From NCBI GenBank assembly GCA_934448295.1, contig CAKSEY010000020.1:1-54244 (forward strand): a DNA stretch of 54,244 nt, written 5' to 3'. Positions 40,230 to 47,857 of the stretch are shown here, piece after piece; the first letter of the stretch is position 1; each line of letters opens with the position of its first letter. Position numbers and translations under genes: made by a program. The notes under the pieces were generated by a model. The model saw nothing but the letters and a program-made list of their open reading frames with translations, made no database searches and was not told the origin of the DNA. The DNA is from an uncultured Oscillospiraceae bacterium. Its GTDB lineage: Bacteria > Bacillota > Clostridia > Oscillospirales > Ruminococcaceae.

Positions 40230-41891
40230 TTATTCTTGAAGTCCCGCCAGCAGGAACACCGCCGGCGAATTCCAATATATTGTTACCTCGTTGAGTGAAT
40301 AGCACTCCATGTTGTCAGAGAAGCACTTCATCGGCGGGGTATCGTCCGGGAACATTTCCCGTGCGTAGGGGTCCTCGCGGCGGCTGTTGGGGCCTCCGCT
40401 GACCAGCCCGGGAATACACTCCTCCACGCCGTCCGCAAACGCGGGGCGGTGGTGCGGGTAGTTCACGCAGAAATCCCCCACTCCCGTGACGAAGCTGTAC
40501 CCGGTGGGATTCGTGCCGAGAATGTAGTCAAGCTGCATCGAGGCGAACCTCCGGAACCGCTGTTCCCTGCCGCCGGAGCGTTTTTCGAGGAAATCCGCGA
40601 TAAGGAATGTCATTCCGTTTGTGAGCACGGTCATGTTGCTGCCCCAGTTGTACTGCTCCGGCGTCAGGGAAACTCCCCAGGTGTTGGAGCGGCAGATGTC
40701 CGCAAGCTCCTCCGCGCGGTTAATGAACGTTTTTTGCAGGTACTCCCCGAACTGCGGGCTCATTCTTCCGCTGAGGATCAGCGCCAGAGTGCCGAAGCCT
40801 CCCACCGAAGCGAAGCCGAGAGCGGTTTTAGAGAATTCTTCCGGCAGGAACTCCATAGCCCTGCTGAAAAAGCTGGTGTCCCCGGTCGCCGAGAAAAGCT
40901 CCGCCGCCGCCCAGAAGCGGTTGTCGCGGTCGCTGCGTTCGCCGTAAACTCCGGTGTCGCAGCCCTTGGGGTTCTGGAATCCCACGAACTGCGGATTTTT
41001 CTCCAGCCAGTCCCATGCGGCGCGGGAGCACCTCAGCAGCCAGGCGGAGAGGTCGGGGTCGTATTCCTTATAAATAGTGGAAGCAAGCGCGGTGACTGCG
41101 GCGAAATCCGCAGTGGCGCTGGACGATATCGGCATGACGTACATGGAATCCTCGTCCTGCTCCGGCATGACAAACGGCGCGTGCTTAAATGTCGTGACCT
41201 TGTGCCACACGGAGCCGTCCACGCGCTGCATTTTCAGCAGCCACTCCAGCTCATAGCGGCATTCCAGCAGGACGTCCGGCATAGCCGACGGCTTTTCCGG
41301 GATGTTAAGATCCTGCTGGCGGAATATATCCGGGAACATCTTCCAGCCATAGAACAGATGCGCAAGGGCGGTCGCAGCCGCCGTGACGTATCGTCCGTAG
41401 TCGCCTGCGTCATGCCAGCCGCCGGAAACGTCCAGCCTTATCCTGGTGTTGTCGAACAGGAGGGCGGGGGCGCAGTGGCATTTGCCGTGCTTCCAGGCTC
41501 CGGCGTATTTCTGCTCCAGCTCGCAGCCGCAGCGCTGAAAATAGAACGCCTTCATGCACTTGTCGAAGCATTTTTTGTAGGCTCTGTCCTCTATCATGAA
41601 GTTCATGGAGAACTCGCTGCCGCACTGTACATGGTACTTCCCCGGGAGCCTGAGCATTGAGAAATCCGCCTTGTACAGCACCTCGCCGGAGCCCCGGTCG
41701 AACCCGCCGTAGGTGGTCGCGCCGGAAAAGCAGATACGCCCGTGCTCGTCCACCACGGTATAGAAAGAAGCCGGGAACGCCAGAACAGCGTACTTTTCGT
41801 CCCAGGGCTGATACCCCGCCTGATTCACAAATATGCGGCAGGCGCTCTCCAGCCGCTCGGGGCGCGGGACTTCTATCTCATCGTTGTTCAC
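40230..41891 (-). CDS. Glycoside hydrolase family 9 enzyme without secretion signal
   Basis: The 553-residue protein has an N-terminal Ig-like CelD_N domain (CRIFVNQAGYQPWDEKYAVL, ending about residue 100) and an (alpha/alpha)6 catalytic domain. The catalytic aspartates are in SGGWHDAGDYGRYV (Asp161 and Asp164) and the proton-donor Glu535 is in SLNEVTIYWNSPAVFLLAG. LDYILGTNPTGYSFVTG and HHRP are also present, all GH9 landmarks. It has no signal peptide, dockerin or binding module, unlike secreted cellulosomal GH9 enzymes. It therefore probably acts in the cytoplasm on imported cello-oligosaccharides or similar glycans. It is first in the operon with the SGNH and DUF4358 genes, behind a good promoter. 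Confidence 0.88.
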   Translation of the reverse strand: MNNDEIEVPRPERLESACRIFVNQAGYQPWDEKYAVLAFPASFYTVVDEHGRICFSGATTYGGFDRGSGEVLYKADFSMLRLPGKYHVQCGSEFSMNFMIEDRAYKKCFDKCMKAFYFQRCGCELEQKYAGAWKHGKCHCAPALLFDNTRIRLDVSGGWHDAGDYGRYVTAAATALAHLFYGWKMFPDIFRQQDLNIPEKPSAMPDVLLECRYELEWLLKMQRVDGSVWHKVTTFKHAPFVMPEQDEDSMYVMPISSSATADFAAVTALASTIYKEYDPDLSAWLLRCSRAAWDWLEKNPQFVGFQNPKGCDTGVYGERSDRDNRFWAAAELFSATGDTSFFSRAMEFLPEEFSKTALGFASVGGFGTLALILSGRMSPQFGEYLQKTFINRAEELADICRSNTWGVSLTPEQYNWGSNMTVLTNGMTFLIADFLEKRSGGREQRFRRFASMQLDYILGTNPTGYSFVTGVGDFCVNYPHHRPAFADGVEECIPGLVSGGPNSRREDPYAREMFPDDTPPMKCFSDNMECYSLNEVTIYWNSPAVFLLAGLQE

Positions 41892-41946
41892 GCTCTCACT
41901 TCCGTTTCACATAACATTATCTGGAATATAAATTCCACATATGATT

Positions 41947-41975
41947 ATTCTACCACACTTCCTCTTATAAGTCAA
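41947..41975 (-). promoter_or_regulatory. Promoter of the GH9-SGNH-DUF4358 operon
   Basis: On the minus strand TTGACT (41975-41970) and TAGAAT (41952-41947) are separated by 17 bases, 56 bases upstream of the GH9 start. Confidence 0.7.
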
Positions 41976-42021
41976 TAGAAAGTTTGGTGAAAATCCACTA
42001 TTATCCCGGAATAATTTGGTA

Positions 42022-42053
42022 AAAATAAACGGGACGTTTAAAACGTCCCGCGC
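42022..42053 (-). terminator. Terminator of the ABC-transporter operon
   Basis: CGGGACGTTT and AAACGTCCCG form a long GC-rich stem directly after the transporter stop, followed leftward by TTTATTTTT. Confidence 0.8.
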
Positions 42054-43412
42054 TTATAATCTGATTATACGGCAGGCTGATAGCTCCTCCGCCTCGGAGA
42101 TATCGTGAGTCACCAGCACCGCCGTCTTGCCCCGTAGCTTTTCCCGGCAGTAATCCAGCACCTGCTTTTTCGTGGCTTCGTCAAGCCCCTTGAACGGCTC
42201 GTCCAGGACTATCGCGCCGTACTCCGAAAGGAGCGCCCGGACAAGCGCCGTGCGCCGCTTCATTCCGCCGGAAAGCTCCCGCACGGGTCTTTTTTCGCAG
42301 CCGGAGAGCCCCACGGAATCCAGCGCGCCGGATATTTCCGCGTCGGTCAGCCCGCTGTTCACAAGCCGTATATTCGCGGAAACCGTGAGGTTCTCGCACA
42401 GCCTGTCCTCCTGGAATACCGCAGAGAACCGCGCCCCGGGAGGGTCGGTAAGCACTTCCCCGCCGTCCGGCGCGAGGAGCCCGGTCAGCAGCGAAAGCAG
42501 CGTTGTCTTTCCGCAGCCGGAGGGTCCCGCCACCGCGATAAGCTCCCCGGGAGGTATCTCGCAGGAAAAGCCGTCCAGCACCGTATTTTCGCCGTAGCGC
42601 CTGGTAAGCCCGCGCACGGTTATCCCCGCCGGGCGGAACGTCCCCGCCGGAGCGCCCCTGCGGTCTACCAGCGCGGAAACAGCCCCCGCCGCCGCGTTCA
42701 CCAGCAGAAGCAGCAGCTTCTCGCTGAGCCAGCTCAGGAGTATCACGGCGATAGTCCAGGCGAAAAGGTCGGCGGTCTCCAGGTAGATTTTCGCCTGGTA
42801 GAGCTTCTCGCCTATCGACCCGGAGGGGATACCGATTATCTCGGCGGCGGCGCCGCTCTTCCAGCTAAGCCCCACCGCAAGCCGCACAGCCGCGCGGAAA
42901 TACGGCAGGAGCTGCGGCAGATACACCCCCGCCGCCCGCCGGAGCGCCGGCACCCGGAAAACCTCCGCCATCTCCCGGAGCTTCGGGTCAAGGCTCTCAA
43001 TGCCCTCCAGCATGTTTGAGTACACTATCGGCAGCGATATCAGAAGCGACACCAGCGTTGACAGATTCCGGGAGCTGACCCAGACAAGCGCAAGCACCGT
43101 GATACTCGCCACCGGAACGGCTTTCACCGCCGACACCAGCGGCGACAGCAGCGTCCTGACGAACCGTATTTTCCCCGCCAGCACCGCGAGGATAGTCCCG
43201 CCGGCAAGCCCCAGCCCGAAGCCCGCCATTATCCTGCCTGCGGAAAATCCCACGCTTTTCAGGAAATCCGCAGTCACGGCAAGCTCAAAAAGGCGGCGCA
43301 CCGCCTGCACCGGGGAAACCAGCAGTATCTCCTGCCGCAGGAGCATTGCCCCCGCCTGCCACAGCGCCAGCCAGAAGAGCACGCACGCGGCGGTTATGAG
43401 CTTCTTTTTCAT
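42054..43412 (-). CDS. Fused ABC permease-ATPase of the SsuC/SsuB (TauC/TauB) type
   Basis: One protein carries both halves of an importer. Residues 1-250 are a BPD-type permease with six likely helices and the EAA loop (LREMAEVFRVPALRRAAGVY, LPQLLPYF). Residues about 266-452 are the ATPase: Walker A GPSGCGKTT, Q-loop VFQEDRL, signature ELSGGMKRR, Walker B AIVLDEPFKGLD and H-loop LVTHD. In nitrate/sulfonate/taurine-type importers these are normally separate proteins. The ATPase is also short, ending soon after the H-loop. The ATG at 43412 follows GGGGGAG; the upstream GTG lies in that site. The substrate-binding gene lies just upstream. Substrate unknown; the leader riboswitch suggests a link to molybdenum/tungsten cofactor. 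Confidence 0.85.
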   Translation of the reverse strand: MKKKLITAACVLFWLALWQAGAMLLRQEILLVSPVQAVRRLFELAVTADFLKSVGFSAGRIMAGFGLGLAGGTILAVLAGKIRFVRTLLSPLVSAVKAVPVASITVLALVWVSSRNLSTLVSLLISLPIVYSNMLEGIESLDPKLREMAEVFRVPALRRAAGVYLPQLLPYFRAAVRLAVGLSWKSGAAAEIIGIPSGSIGEKLYQAKIYLETADLFAWTIAVILLSWLSEKLLLLLVNAAAGAVSALVDRRGAPAGTFRPAGITVRGLTRRYGENTVLDGFSCEIPPGELIAVAGPSGCGKTTLLSLLTGLLAPDGGEVLTDPPGARFSAVFQEDRLCENLTVSANIRLVNSGLTDAEISGALDSVGLSGCEKRPVRELSGGMKRRTALVRALLSEYGAIVLDEPFKGLDEATKKQVLDYCREKLRGKTAVLVTHDISEAEELSACRIIRL

Positions 43413-43440
43413 GCGCACTCCCCCTGATGAAAATTACGCG

Positions 43441-44568
43441 TTACGCGCCGTAGTAGAAGTCGTCCCCGGGGAGCGCCCCGCCCACGGAAGCCGCCGCGCT
43501 GTCGAACAGCACCGCCAGGTAGCCGGAGAGCTTCTCCTTCATCTCCGCGCCGGAAATGAACACTATGTTGCACTTGGGCAGAGCCTTTTCAGCCACCGCC
43601 GCCGGAACTATGTCGAACTTCCCGATAAGCTGCGCCGCGTCCGCGGCATTCGCGTTGACGTAATCCACGGAGGCGCTGTACTCCTCCAGGAAGCTGTCCA
43701 CCGCCGCCGGGTAGTTCTCGGCGAACTCGCTGCGGGCTATGACCACGCCGGTCACAAGCGCGCTGCCGTTGTTGAGCTCCTCCCACGCGGAATTAAGGTC
43801 GAGCACTACGTTTACATTCTCGTTCTTGGTCTGCGCGGTGGTCACGAACGGCTGCGGGAGCATTGCGGCGCTCCCCTCGTCGGAAACAAGCGCGCTCAGG
43901 CACTCGGCGTGTTCGCTCTTCCATTCAATGGTGACGTCGCTGTCCGGGTCTATTCCGTTCTGGGTCAGGATGTAGCGCAGAGCGTACTCCGGGGTCGCGC
44001 CCTTTCCGCTGGCGTAGATGGTCTTTCCTTTCAGGTCGGCGGGGGAGGTTATGGTGGGCTCGCCGTTCTCGACTATGTACAGCACGCCCAGGGTGTTTAT
44101 CGCAAGCACCTTCACGCCGCCCTCCGTCTTGTTGTAGAGCACGGAAGCGAGGTTTGCGGGAACGCACGCGATGTCGATATTCCCCTGAACTATCGCCGGG
44201 GTAAGCTCGTCCGCCGCTCCGGCTATCGTGAACTCAAACCCGCTGTTTTCGCTCTCGTCGTCCATCAGCTTTATCATGCCCATTGCGGTGGGACCTTTCA
44301 GCGCGGCTGCCCTTATCTGCTCGGGGGTCTGCGGCTCGGCTTCTGCGGTGGGCTGGTTTTCCGGCGCGCTTTCCGCCTGAGCCGTGGGTTCCGCCTGCGA
44401 TGTGGGCTGATTTTCAGCGGCGCTTTCCTCCGGCGCGGAGCTTTCAGCGGCGGAGGTCTGCGGCGCGCTCTCCTGCGGGCTGCTCTCCGGCGCTGCGGAA
44501 CAGCCCGCCATGATCCCCATGCACAGGAACGCGGCAAGCGCTCCCTTTAATTTCCTTCTGATACTCAT
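43441..44568 (-). CDS. NMT1/SsuA-type substrate-binding lipoprotein
   Basis: The 375-residue protein has a lipoprotein signal (KLKGALAAFLCMGIMAGCSA) and a low-complexity Glu/Ser/Pro/Ala linker of about 60 residues. A periplasmic-binding-type domain follows (GPTAMGMIKLMDDESENSGF, DIACVPANLASVLYNKTEGG, LGVLYIVENGEPTITSPADL, KTIYASGKGATPEYALRYIL) of the SsuA/TauA/ThiY class. It captures the ligand for the downstream permease-ATPase. Its ATG overlaps the stop of the TM1266-like gene. The linker is unusually long and repetitive (SAPEN, QPTAEAEPQ type), probably a wall-spanning tether. Confidence 0.85.
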   Translation of the reverse strand: MSIRRKLKGALAAFLCMGIMAGCSAAPESSPQESAPQTSAAESSAPEESAAENQPTSQAEPTAQAESAPENQPTAEAEPQTPEQIRAAALKGPTAMGMIKLMDDESENSGFEFTIAGAADELTPAIVQGNIDIACVPANLASVLYNKTEGGVKVLAINTLGVLYIVENGEPTITSPADLKGKTIYASGKGATPEYALRYILTQNGIDPDSDVTIEWKSEHAECLSALVSDEGSAAMLPQPFVTTAQTKNENVNVVLDLNSAWEELNNGSALVTGVVIARSEFAENYPAAVDSFLEEYSASVDYVNANAADAAQLIGKFDIVPAAVAEKALPKCNIVFISGAEMKEKLSGYLAVLFDSAAASVGGALPGDDFYYGA

Positions 44569-44852
44569 TTTGTATTGTCCTTTCCGTCAGTTTTATCCGC
44601 ACTCTGCTTTGAATACACCGCCTTTGCGGTGACTCCCGGGAGCCGCCCGAGCTTGCCGGACAGCGCCGAAACTACGTCCATAGGCGCGTCAAGGACAACG
44701 TTGATGATATTTAGCCCCTTTTCCCGGTAGGGTATGCCCATTCTGCCGATGATGTACTCCCGGCAGCCGTGCAGCAGGGAGTTTATCTCGCCGGTGCTGT
44801 CCCCGCAGCTTATTATCATGGAAATTACCGCGACGCGTGTTTCTTCCTGCAT
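44565..44852 (-). CDS. TM1266-like small regulator (iron-only hydrogenase system regulator family)
   Basis: The 95-residue product starts MQEETRVAVISMIISCGDST and has the family core CREYIIGRMGIPYREKGLNI, INVVLDAPMDVVSALSGKLG, RLPGVTAKAVYSK. This is the ACT-like ferredoxin fold seen in TM1266/NikR-C-type proteins annotated near iron-only hydrogenase maturation genes. The ATG at 44852 follows GGAGGG; the frame upstream to 44918 runs through the leader terminator and is not coding. It is the first gene behind the riboswitch-like leader and is coupled to the substrate-binding gene. It may bind a ligand and modulate the operon; that is inferred. Confidence 0.7.
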   Translation of the reverse strand: MQEETRVAVISMIISCGDSTGEINSLLHGCREYIIGRMGIPYREKGLNIINVVLDAPMDVVSALSGKLGRLPGVTAKAVYSKQSADKTDGKDNTK

Positions 44853-44864
44853 AATATACCCTCC

Positions 44865-44898
44865 AAAAAAAGAACCTTTTCCTCTGCTTGGAAAAGGC
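44865..44898 (-). terminator. Leader terminator (attenuator) before the TM1266-like gene
   Basis: On the minus strand CCTTTTCC-(7 bases)-GGAAAAGG is followed by TTC and seven Ts, ending right before the GGAGGG ribosome binding site. It lies between the promoter and the first gene of its own operon, so it can only be a regulated attenuator. Confidence 0.85.
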
Positions 44899-44939
44899 GC
44901 GCGAATATTCCCCCGCACTTCTGCGGAGCAATGCTTTTG

Positions 44940-45028
44940 CCTTTTGCCTCAAGTCCTGCGGAGTTTCGGCAGCAGATGTTCAGCGTTTCCTTGCCGTAAG
45001 GCGCATGGGCGGCTTCCGGTGCGGATAC
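44940..45028 (-). promoter_or_regulatory. Riboswitch-like leader, resembling the Moco/Tuco RNA motif
   Basis: The leader RNA contains GCCGCCCATGCGCC, a GCC-TTAC-GGC hairpin continuing into AAGGAAACGCTGAAC, and TGCCGAAACTCCGC. These conserved blocks are, as I recall, those of the molybdenum/tungsten-cofactor riboswitch, in the same order. It starts just after the mapped promoter and ends before an intrinsic terminator, as in a transcription-attenuating riboswitch. The architecture is directly visible; the Moco/Tuco name rests on memory of the consensus. Confidence 0.6.
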
Positions 45029-45035
45029 TTATACT

Positions 45036-45064
45036 ATGATATCATATTCCGGCGGGATTGTCAA
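45036..45064 (-). promoter_or_regulatory. Promoter of the riboswitch-controlled transporter operon
   Basis: On the minus strand TTGACA (45064-45059) and TATCAT (45041-45036) are separated by 17 bases, giving a leader of about 175 bases before the first start codon. Confidence 0.8.
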
Positions 45065-45092
45065 TATATAGTCAGCTTGCCGAAAAAAATAA

Positions 45093-45121
45093 TGGACAAC
45101 CGTGGGATTCTGTGCTATAAT
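45093..45121 (+). promoter_or_regulatory. Promoter of the hypothetical-amidohydrolase operon
   Basis: TGGACA (45093-45098) and TATAAT (45116-45121) are separated by 17 bases. It is divergent from the riboswitch operon, the two -35 boxes lying about 30 bases apart. Confidence 0.75.
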
Positions 45122-45147
45122 CTAATATGCATGAAAGGAGAAAAGCT

Positions 45148-45516
45148 ATGTGGACAGAACGCGAAAAAACATTAACCAACATTGACGACATCAGATTCTA
45201 TCTTCAGGAGATAGGGGCATTCCGGGATTTCAGACTTGCGACATTTGAGTTCAAGAAGGACTATATCCGCATAACCATCGAGGAAAACCGGAGCGCCGAC
45301 AACGAAAAGGCGCTCGTATGGGATCTTACACTTATCGGAATATCCTCGTATTTTGTAGAGCTGGACTGCATAACAGGCGGGCTGATATCCGAGGTAAAGG
45401 TTCTGATAAACCGCGAAGTGCAGATAATGCTGACAAACGGAAGCCTTATAACCGCCGCGGCAGCCGAGATAAGGCTCGGGGTACCAAACCCGGAATCACA
45501 GGAGGCACAGCAATGA
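45148..45516 (+). CDS. Hypothetical protein
   Basis: The ATG at 45148 follows AAAGGAG; the frame extends back to 45127 but that stretch contains the ribosome binding site. The 122-residue product (MWTEREKTLTNIDDIRFYLQ, then FRLATFEFKKDYIRITIEEN, ALVWDLTLIGISSYFVELDC, SEVKVLINREVQIMLTNGSL) is a soluble alpha/beta protein with alternating strands. No family is recognised. It is translationally coupled (ATGA overlap) to an amidohydrolase, so it may act with that enzyme. Confidence 0.65.
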   Translation: MWTEREKTLTNIDDIRFYLQEIGAFRDFRLATFEFKKDYIRITIEENRSADNEKALVWDLTLIGISSYFVELDCITGGLISEVKVLINREVQIMLTNGSLITAAAAEIRLGVPNPESQEAQQ

Positions 45517-46301
45517 TAATTGATTCCCACGCGCATATTTTCCCGGACAGGATAGCCGCCCGCGCCGCCGACGGCATCAGCAGCTTCTATAACATGAAAG
45601 TCAGGTTTGACGGCTCTGTCGGCTCCCTGCTGGAGATCAACCGAAAGGCGGGGGTTGACCGCGCCATCGTGCAGTCCGTGGCGACCGTGCAGGAGCAGGT
45701 GCACAACATCAACAATTTCGTGTCCGAGCAGGTGAAGCTCCACCCGGAGGAGCTCATCGGATTCGGCGCGCTGCACCCGGATTTCCCCGGCATTGGAGCC
45801 GAAACCGAGCGCATAATTTCCCTCGGGCTGAGGGGGATAAAGCTCCACCCGGATTTTCAACATTTCAACGTTGACGACCCGAAAGCGTACCCTATCTACG
45901 AAGCCGCCGAGGGCAGGCTGCCGATCCTTTTCCACGTCGGCGACAACCGGTACGATTTTTCCTCGCCGAAGCGCCTGTACAACGTCATGAAGCGCTTCCC
46001 GAAGCTCACGATAATCGGAGCGCACCTCGCCGGCTGGACGAAATGGGACGAAGCCGCCGAGCTGTTTTCCGGCGGGGTGATTTACGCGGACCTCTCCAGC
46101 AGCCTTTACGCCATGACCCCGGAGCACGCGGCGGAGCTTATCCGCAAAATAGGAACCAACCGCGTGATGTTCGGCACGGATTACCCCATGTGGAGCGCCG
46201 TGGAGGAACTGGAGCGCTTCCGTAAGCTCCCGCTCACCGCCGCGGAGCAGGAGGATATCCTGTACAGGAACGCCCTGCGCCTGCTTGGAGAAAATATTTG
46301 A
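45513..46301 (+). CDS. Amidohydrolase-2 family metal-dependent hydrolase
   Basis: The start is the ATG at 45513, preceded by GGAGG and overlapping the upstream stop; a longer frame from 45318 lies inside the upstream gene. The 262-residue TIM-barrel protein has the metal motif DSHAHIFPD, then LGLRGIKLHPDFQHFNV, PILFHVGD, IIGAHLAGW and VMFGTDYPMW, the His/Asp landmarks of amidohydrolase-2 (ACMSD-like) enzymes. It hydrolyses or decarboxylates an unknown substrate. The phoH promoter begins within its last codons. Confidence 0.88.
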   Translation: MIIDSHAHIFPDRIAARAADGISSFYNMKVRFDGSVGSLLEINRKAGVDRAIVQSVATVQEQVHNINNFVSEQVKLHPEELIGFGALHPDFPGIGAETERIISLGLRGIKLHPDFQHFNVDDPKAYPIYEAAEGRLPILFHVGDNRYDFSSPKRLYNVMKRFPKLTIIGAHLAGWTKWDEAAELFSGGVIYADLSSSLYAMTPEHAAELIRKIGTNRVMFGTDYPMWSAVEELERFRKLPLTAAEQEDILYRNALRLLGENI

Positions 46302-46326
46302 CAAGCTGCCGGTTACGGTGTATAAT
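46298..46326 (+). promoter_or_regulatory. Promoter of the phoH-ybeY-dgkA operon
   Basis: TTGACA (46298-46303) and TATAAT (46321-46326) are perfect consensus hexamers separated by 17 bases, overlapping the amidohydrolase stop. Confidence 0.85.
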
Positions 46327-46370
46327 GGTTTCAGGCACTATTCCCACATTTTATTTATGAAAGGCGCAAT

Positions 46371-47378
46371 ATGTCAGAAGTTTCACTCACAATGGAAAGC
46401 ATCGAGCAGCTTCACGCACTGTTCGGAGACCTCGACTGCAACGTGAACACCATACAGAAAGCATTCGGCGTGACGATATTCAGCCGGGGCAGCGACGTTA
46501 AGATAACCGGGCAGGACGATTCCTCAGTGAACGGCGCAAAGCGCTGTCTGGAGTCCCTGTCGAAGATGTACTTCAAGGGCGACCCGATAAACGAGCAGAA
46601 CGTGAGGTACGTCATCTCCCTGGTAAACGACGGAACGGAGGGCGAAGCGGACGCCATATCCTCCGACTGCGTGTGCGTAAGCTACACCGGAAAGCCCATC
46701 CGCCCCAAGACCCTCGGTCAGAAGAAATACTGCGAGATGATTCGCAGGAACACCATCACTTTCGGCGTAGGCCCCGCCGGCACCGGCAAGACCTACCTCG
46801 CCGTAGCCCTGGCGGTGAGCGCGTTCAAGGCTCACGAGGTACAGCGCATAATCCTCACACGCCCCGCCGTGGAAGCCGGAGAAAAGCTCGGATTCCTGCC
46901 GGGCGACCTCCAGAACAAGGTAGACCCCTATCTCAGACCGCTCTACGACGCGCTTTTCGAGATGTTCGGGCAGGAGGCTTTCGCCAAGCTCCAGGAGCGC
47001 GGCGTTATCGAGGTCGCTCCCCTCGCCTACATGAGAGGGCGCACGCTGGACGACAGCTTTATAATCCTTGACGAAGCGCAGAACACCACTCGTGAGCAGA
47101 TGAAGATGTTCCTGACCCGTCTGGGCTTCAACAGCAAGATGGTCATTACCGGCGACATCACGCAGATAGACCTGCCGGAAACCTCTAAATCCGGACTTAT
47201 CGAAGCGCTCCGCGTGCTGAAGGATATCGAGGATATCGCGCAGAACCGCTTCACCGAAAAGGACGTTGTCCGCCACAGGCTGGTGCAGGATATCGTCCGG
47301 GCTTACGACAAATACAACTCGGCAAGGCAGGAGCAGGCACCGAAGCCGCCCTACCGCGCCAACAGGAGGAACGCATGA
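46371..47378 (+). CDS. phoH: PhoH-family ATPase
   Basis: The 335-residue protein has an N-terminal KH-like region (VTIFSRGSDVKITGQDDSSV) and a PhoH P-loop domain with Walker A GPAGTGKTYLAVALAV (134-141) and Walker B SFIILDEAQNTTREQMK. TRLGFNSKMVITGDITQIDL and RHRLVQDIVRAYDKYN complete the family. PhoH proteins act in RNA metabolism and are nearly always next to ybeY in Firmicutes, as here with a four-base overlap. Confidence 0.95.
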   Translation: MSEVSLTMESIEQLHALFGDLDCNVNTIQKAFGVTIFSRGSDVKITGQDDSSVNGAKRCLESLSKMYFKGDPINEQNVRYVISLVNDGTEGEADAISSDCVCVSYTGKPIRPKTLGQKKYCEMIRRNTITFGVGPAGTGKTYLAVALAVSAFKAHEVQRIILTRPAVEAGEKLGFLPGDLQNKVDPYLRPLYDALFEMFGQEAFAKLQERGVIEVAPLAYMRGRTLDDSFIILDEAQNTTREQMKMFLTRLGFNSKMVITGDITQIDLPETSKSGLIEALRVLKDIEDIAQNRFTEKDVVRHRLVQDIVRAYDKYNSARQEQAPKPPYRANRRNA

Positions 47379-47857
47379 AGATATTCGCTCTGATAAGCAA
47401 CGAACAGGATAAGCTCGACCCGCCGCAGGATATCGAGAAGCTCATTGACGACTGCACCGCCGCCGCCCTTGAGGAAGAGGGCATAGACGACTCCGCCGAG
47501 GTCTCCGTTACATTCGTGGACAACGAGGGTATCCGGGAGCTGAACAGCGAGCACCGCGGCATAGACCGCGAAACGGACGTGCTCTCATTCCCGCTGGGCG
47601 ACGACGAAAACGGCTACGAGGTAGACCCGGACAACGACGCGATAATGCTCGGCGACATCGTGATATCCCTTGAAAAGGCGGCTCAGCAGGCGGAGGAATA
47701 CGGTCACTCCTACCGCCGCGAGGTGGCGTTCCTGATAACGCATTCCCTGTTCCATCTGCTGGGCTACGACCACGTCAACAGCGAGGAAGAGGAAAAGGAA
47801 ATGTTCGGCAAGCAGGAAAAGGTGCTGGATAAGCTCGGCATCACCCGAGAGGCATGA
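47375..47857 (+). CDS. ybeY: rRNA maturation endoribonuclease YbeY
   Basis: The 160-residue UPF0054 protein has VTFVDNEGIRELNSEHRGID and ETDVLSFPLG, with the zinc motif HSLFHLLGYDHVNSEEE. These are the defining residues (three His) of YbeY, which matures 16S rRNA ends and takes part in ribosome quality control. It overlaps both phoH and the kinase gene by ATGA, so it is tightly coupled. Confidence 0.95.
   Translation: MKIFALISNEQDKLDPPQDIEKLIDDCTAAALEEEGIDDSAEVSVTFVDNEGIRELNSEHRGIDRETDVLSFPLGDDENGYEVDPDNDAIMLGDIVISLEKAAQQAEEYGHSYRREVAFLITHSLFHLLGYDHVNSEEEEKEMFGKQEKVLDKLGITREA

Noticed and set aside
41265..41290. A GCAGGACG motif inside the GH9 gene as a fourth repeat copy
   Set aside because: No flanking stems can form; only the loop-like core matches.
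40449..41660. A 403-residue rightward frame opposite the GH9 gene
   Set aside because: Its product is rich in Arg/His/Ala with no motif and mirrors the GC-rich GH9 coding strand; it has no ribosome binding site.
43000..44550. A 516-residue rightward frame opposite the transporter genes
   Set aside because: It is a shadow of two well-supported leftward genes with full ABC and lipoprotein motifs; composition is skewed and no start signal is visible.
45261..46304. A 347-residue leftward frame opposite the amidohydrolase
   Set aside because: The rightward frame has all amidohydrolase metal motifs and a ribosome binding site; this frame has neither.
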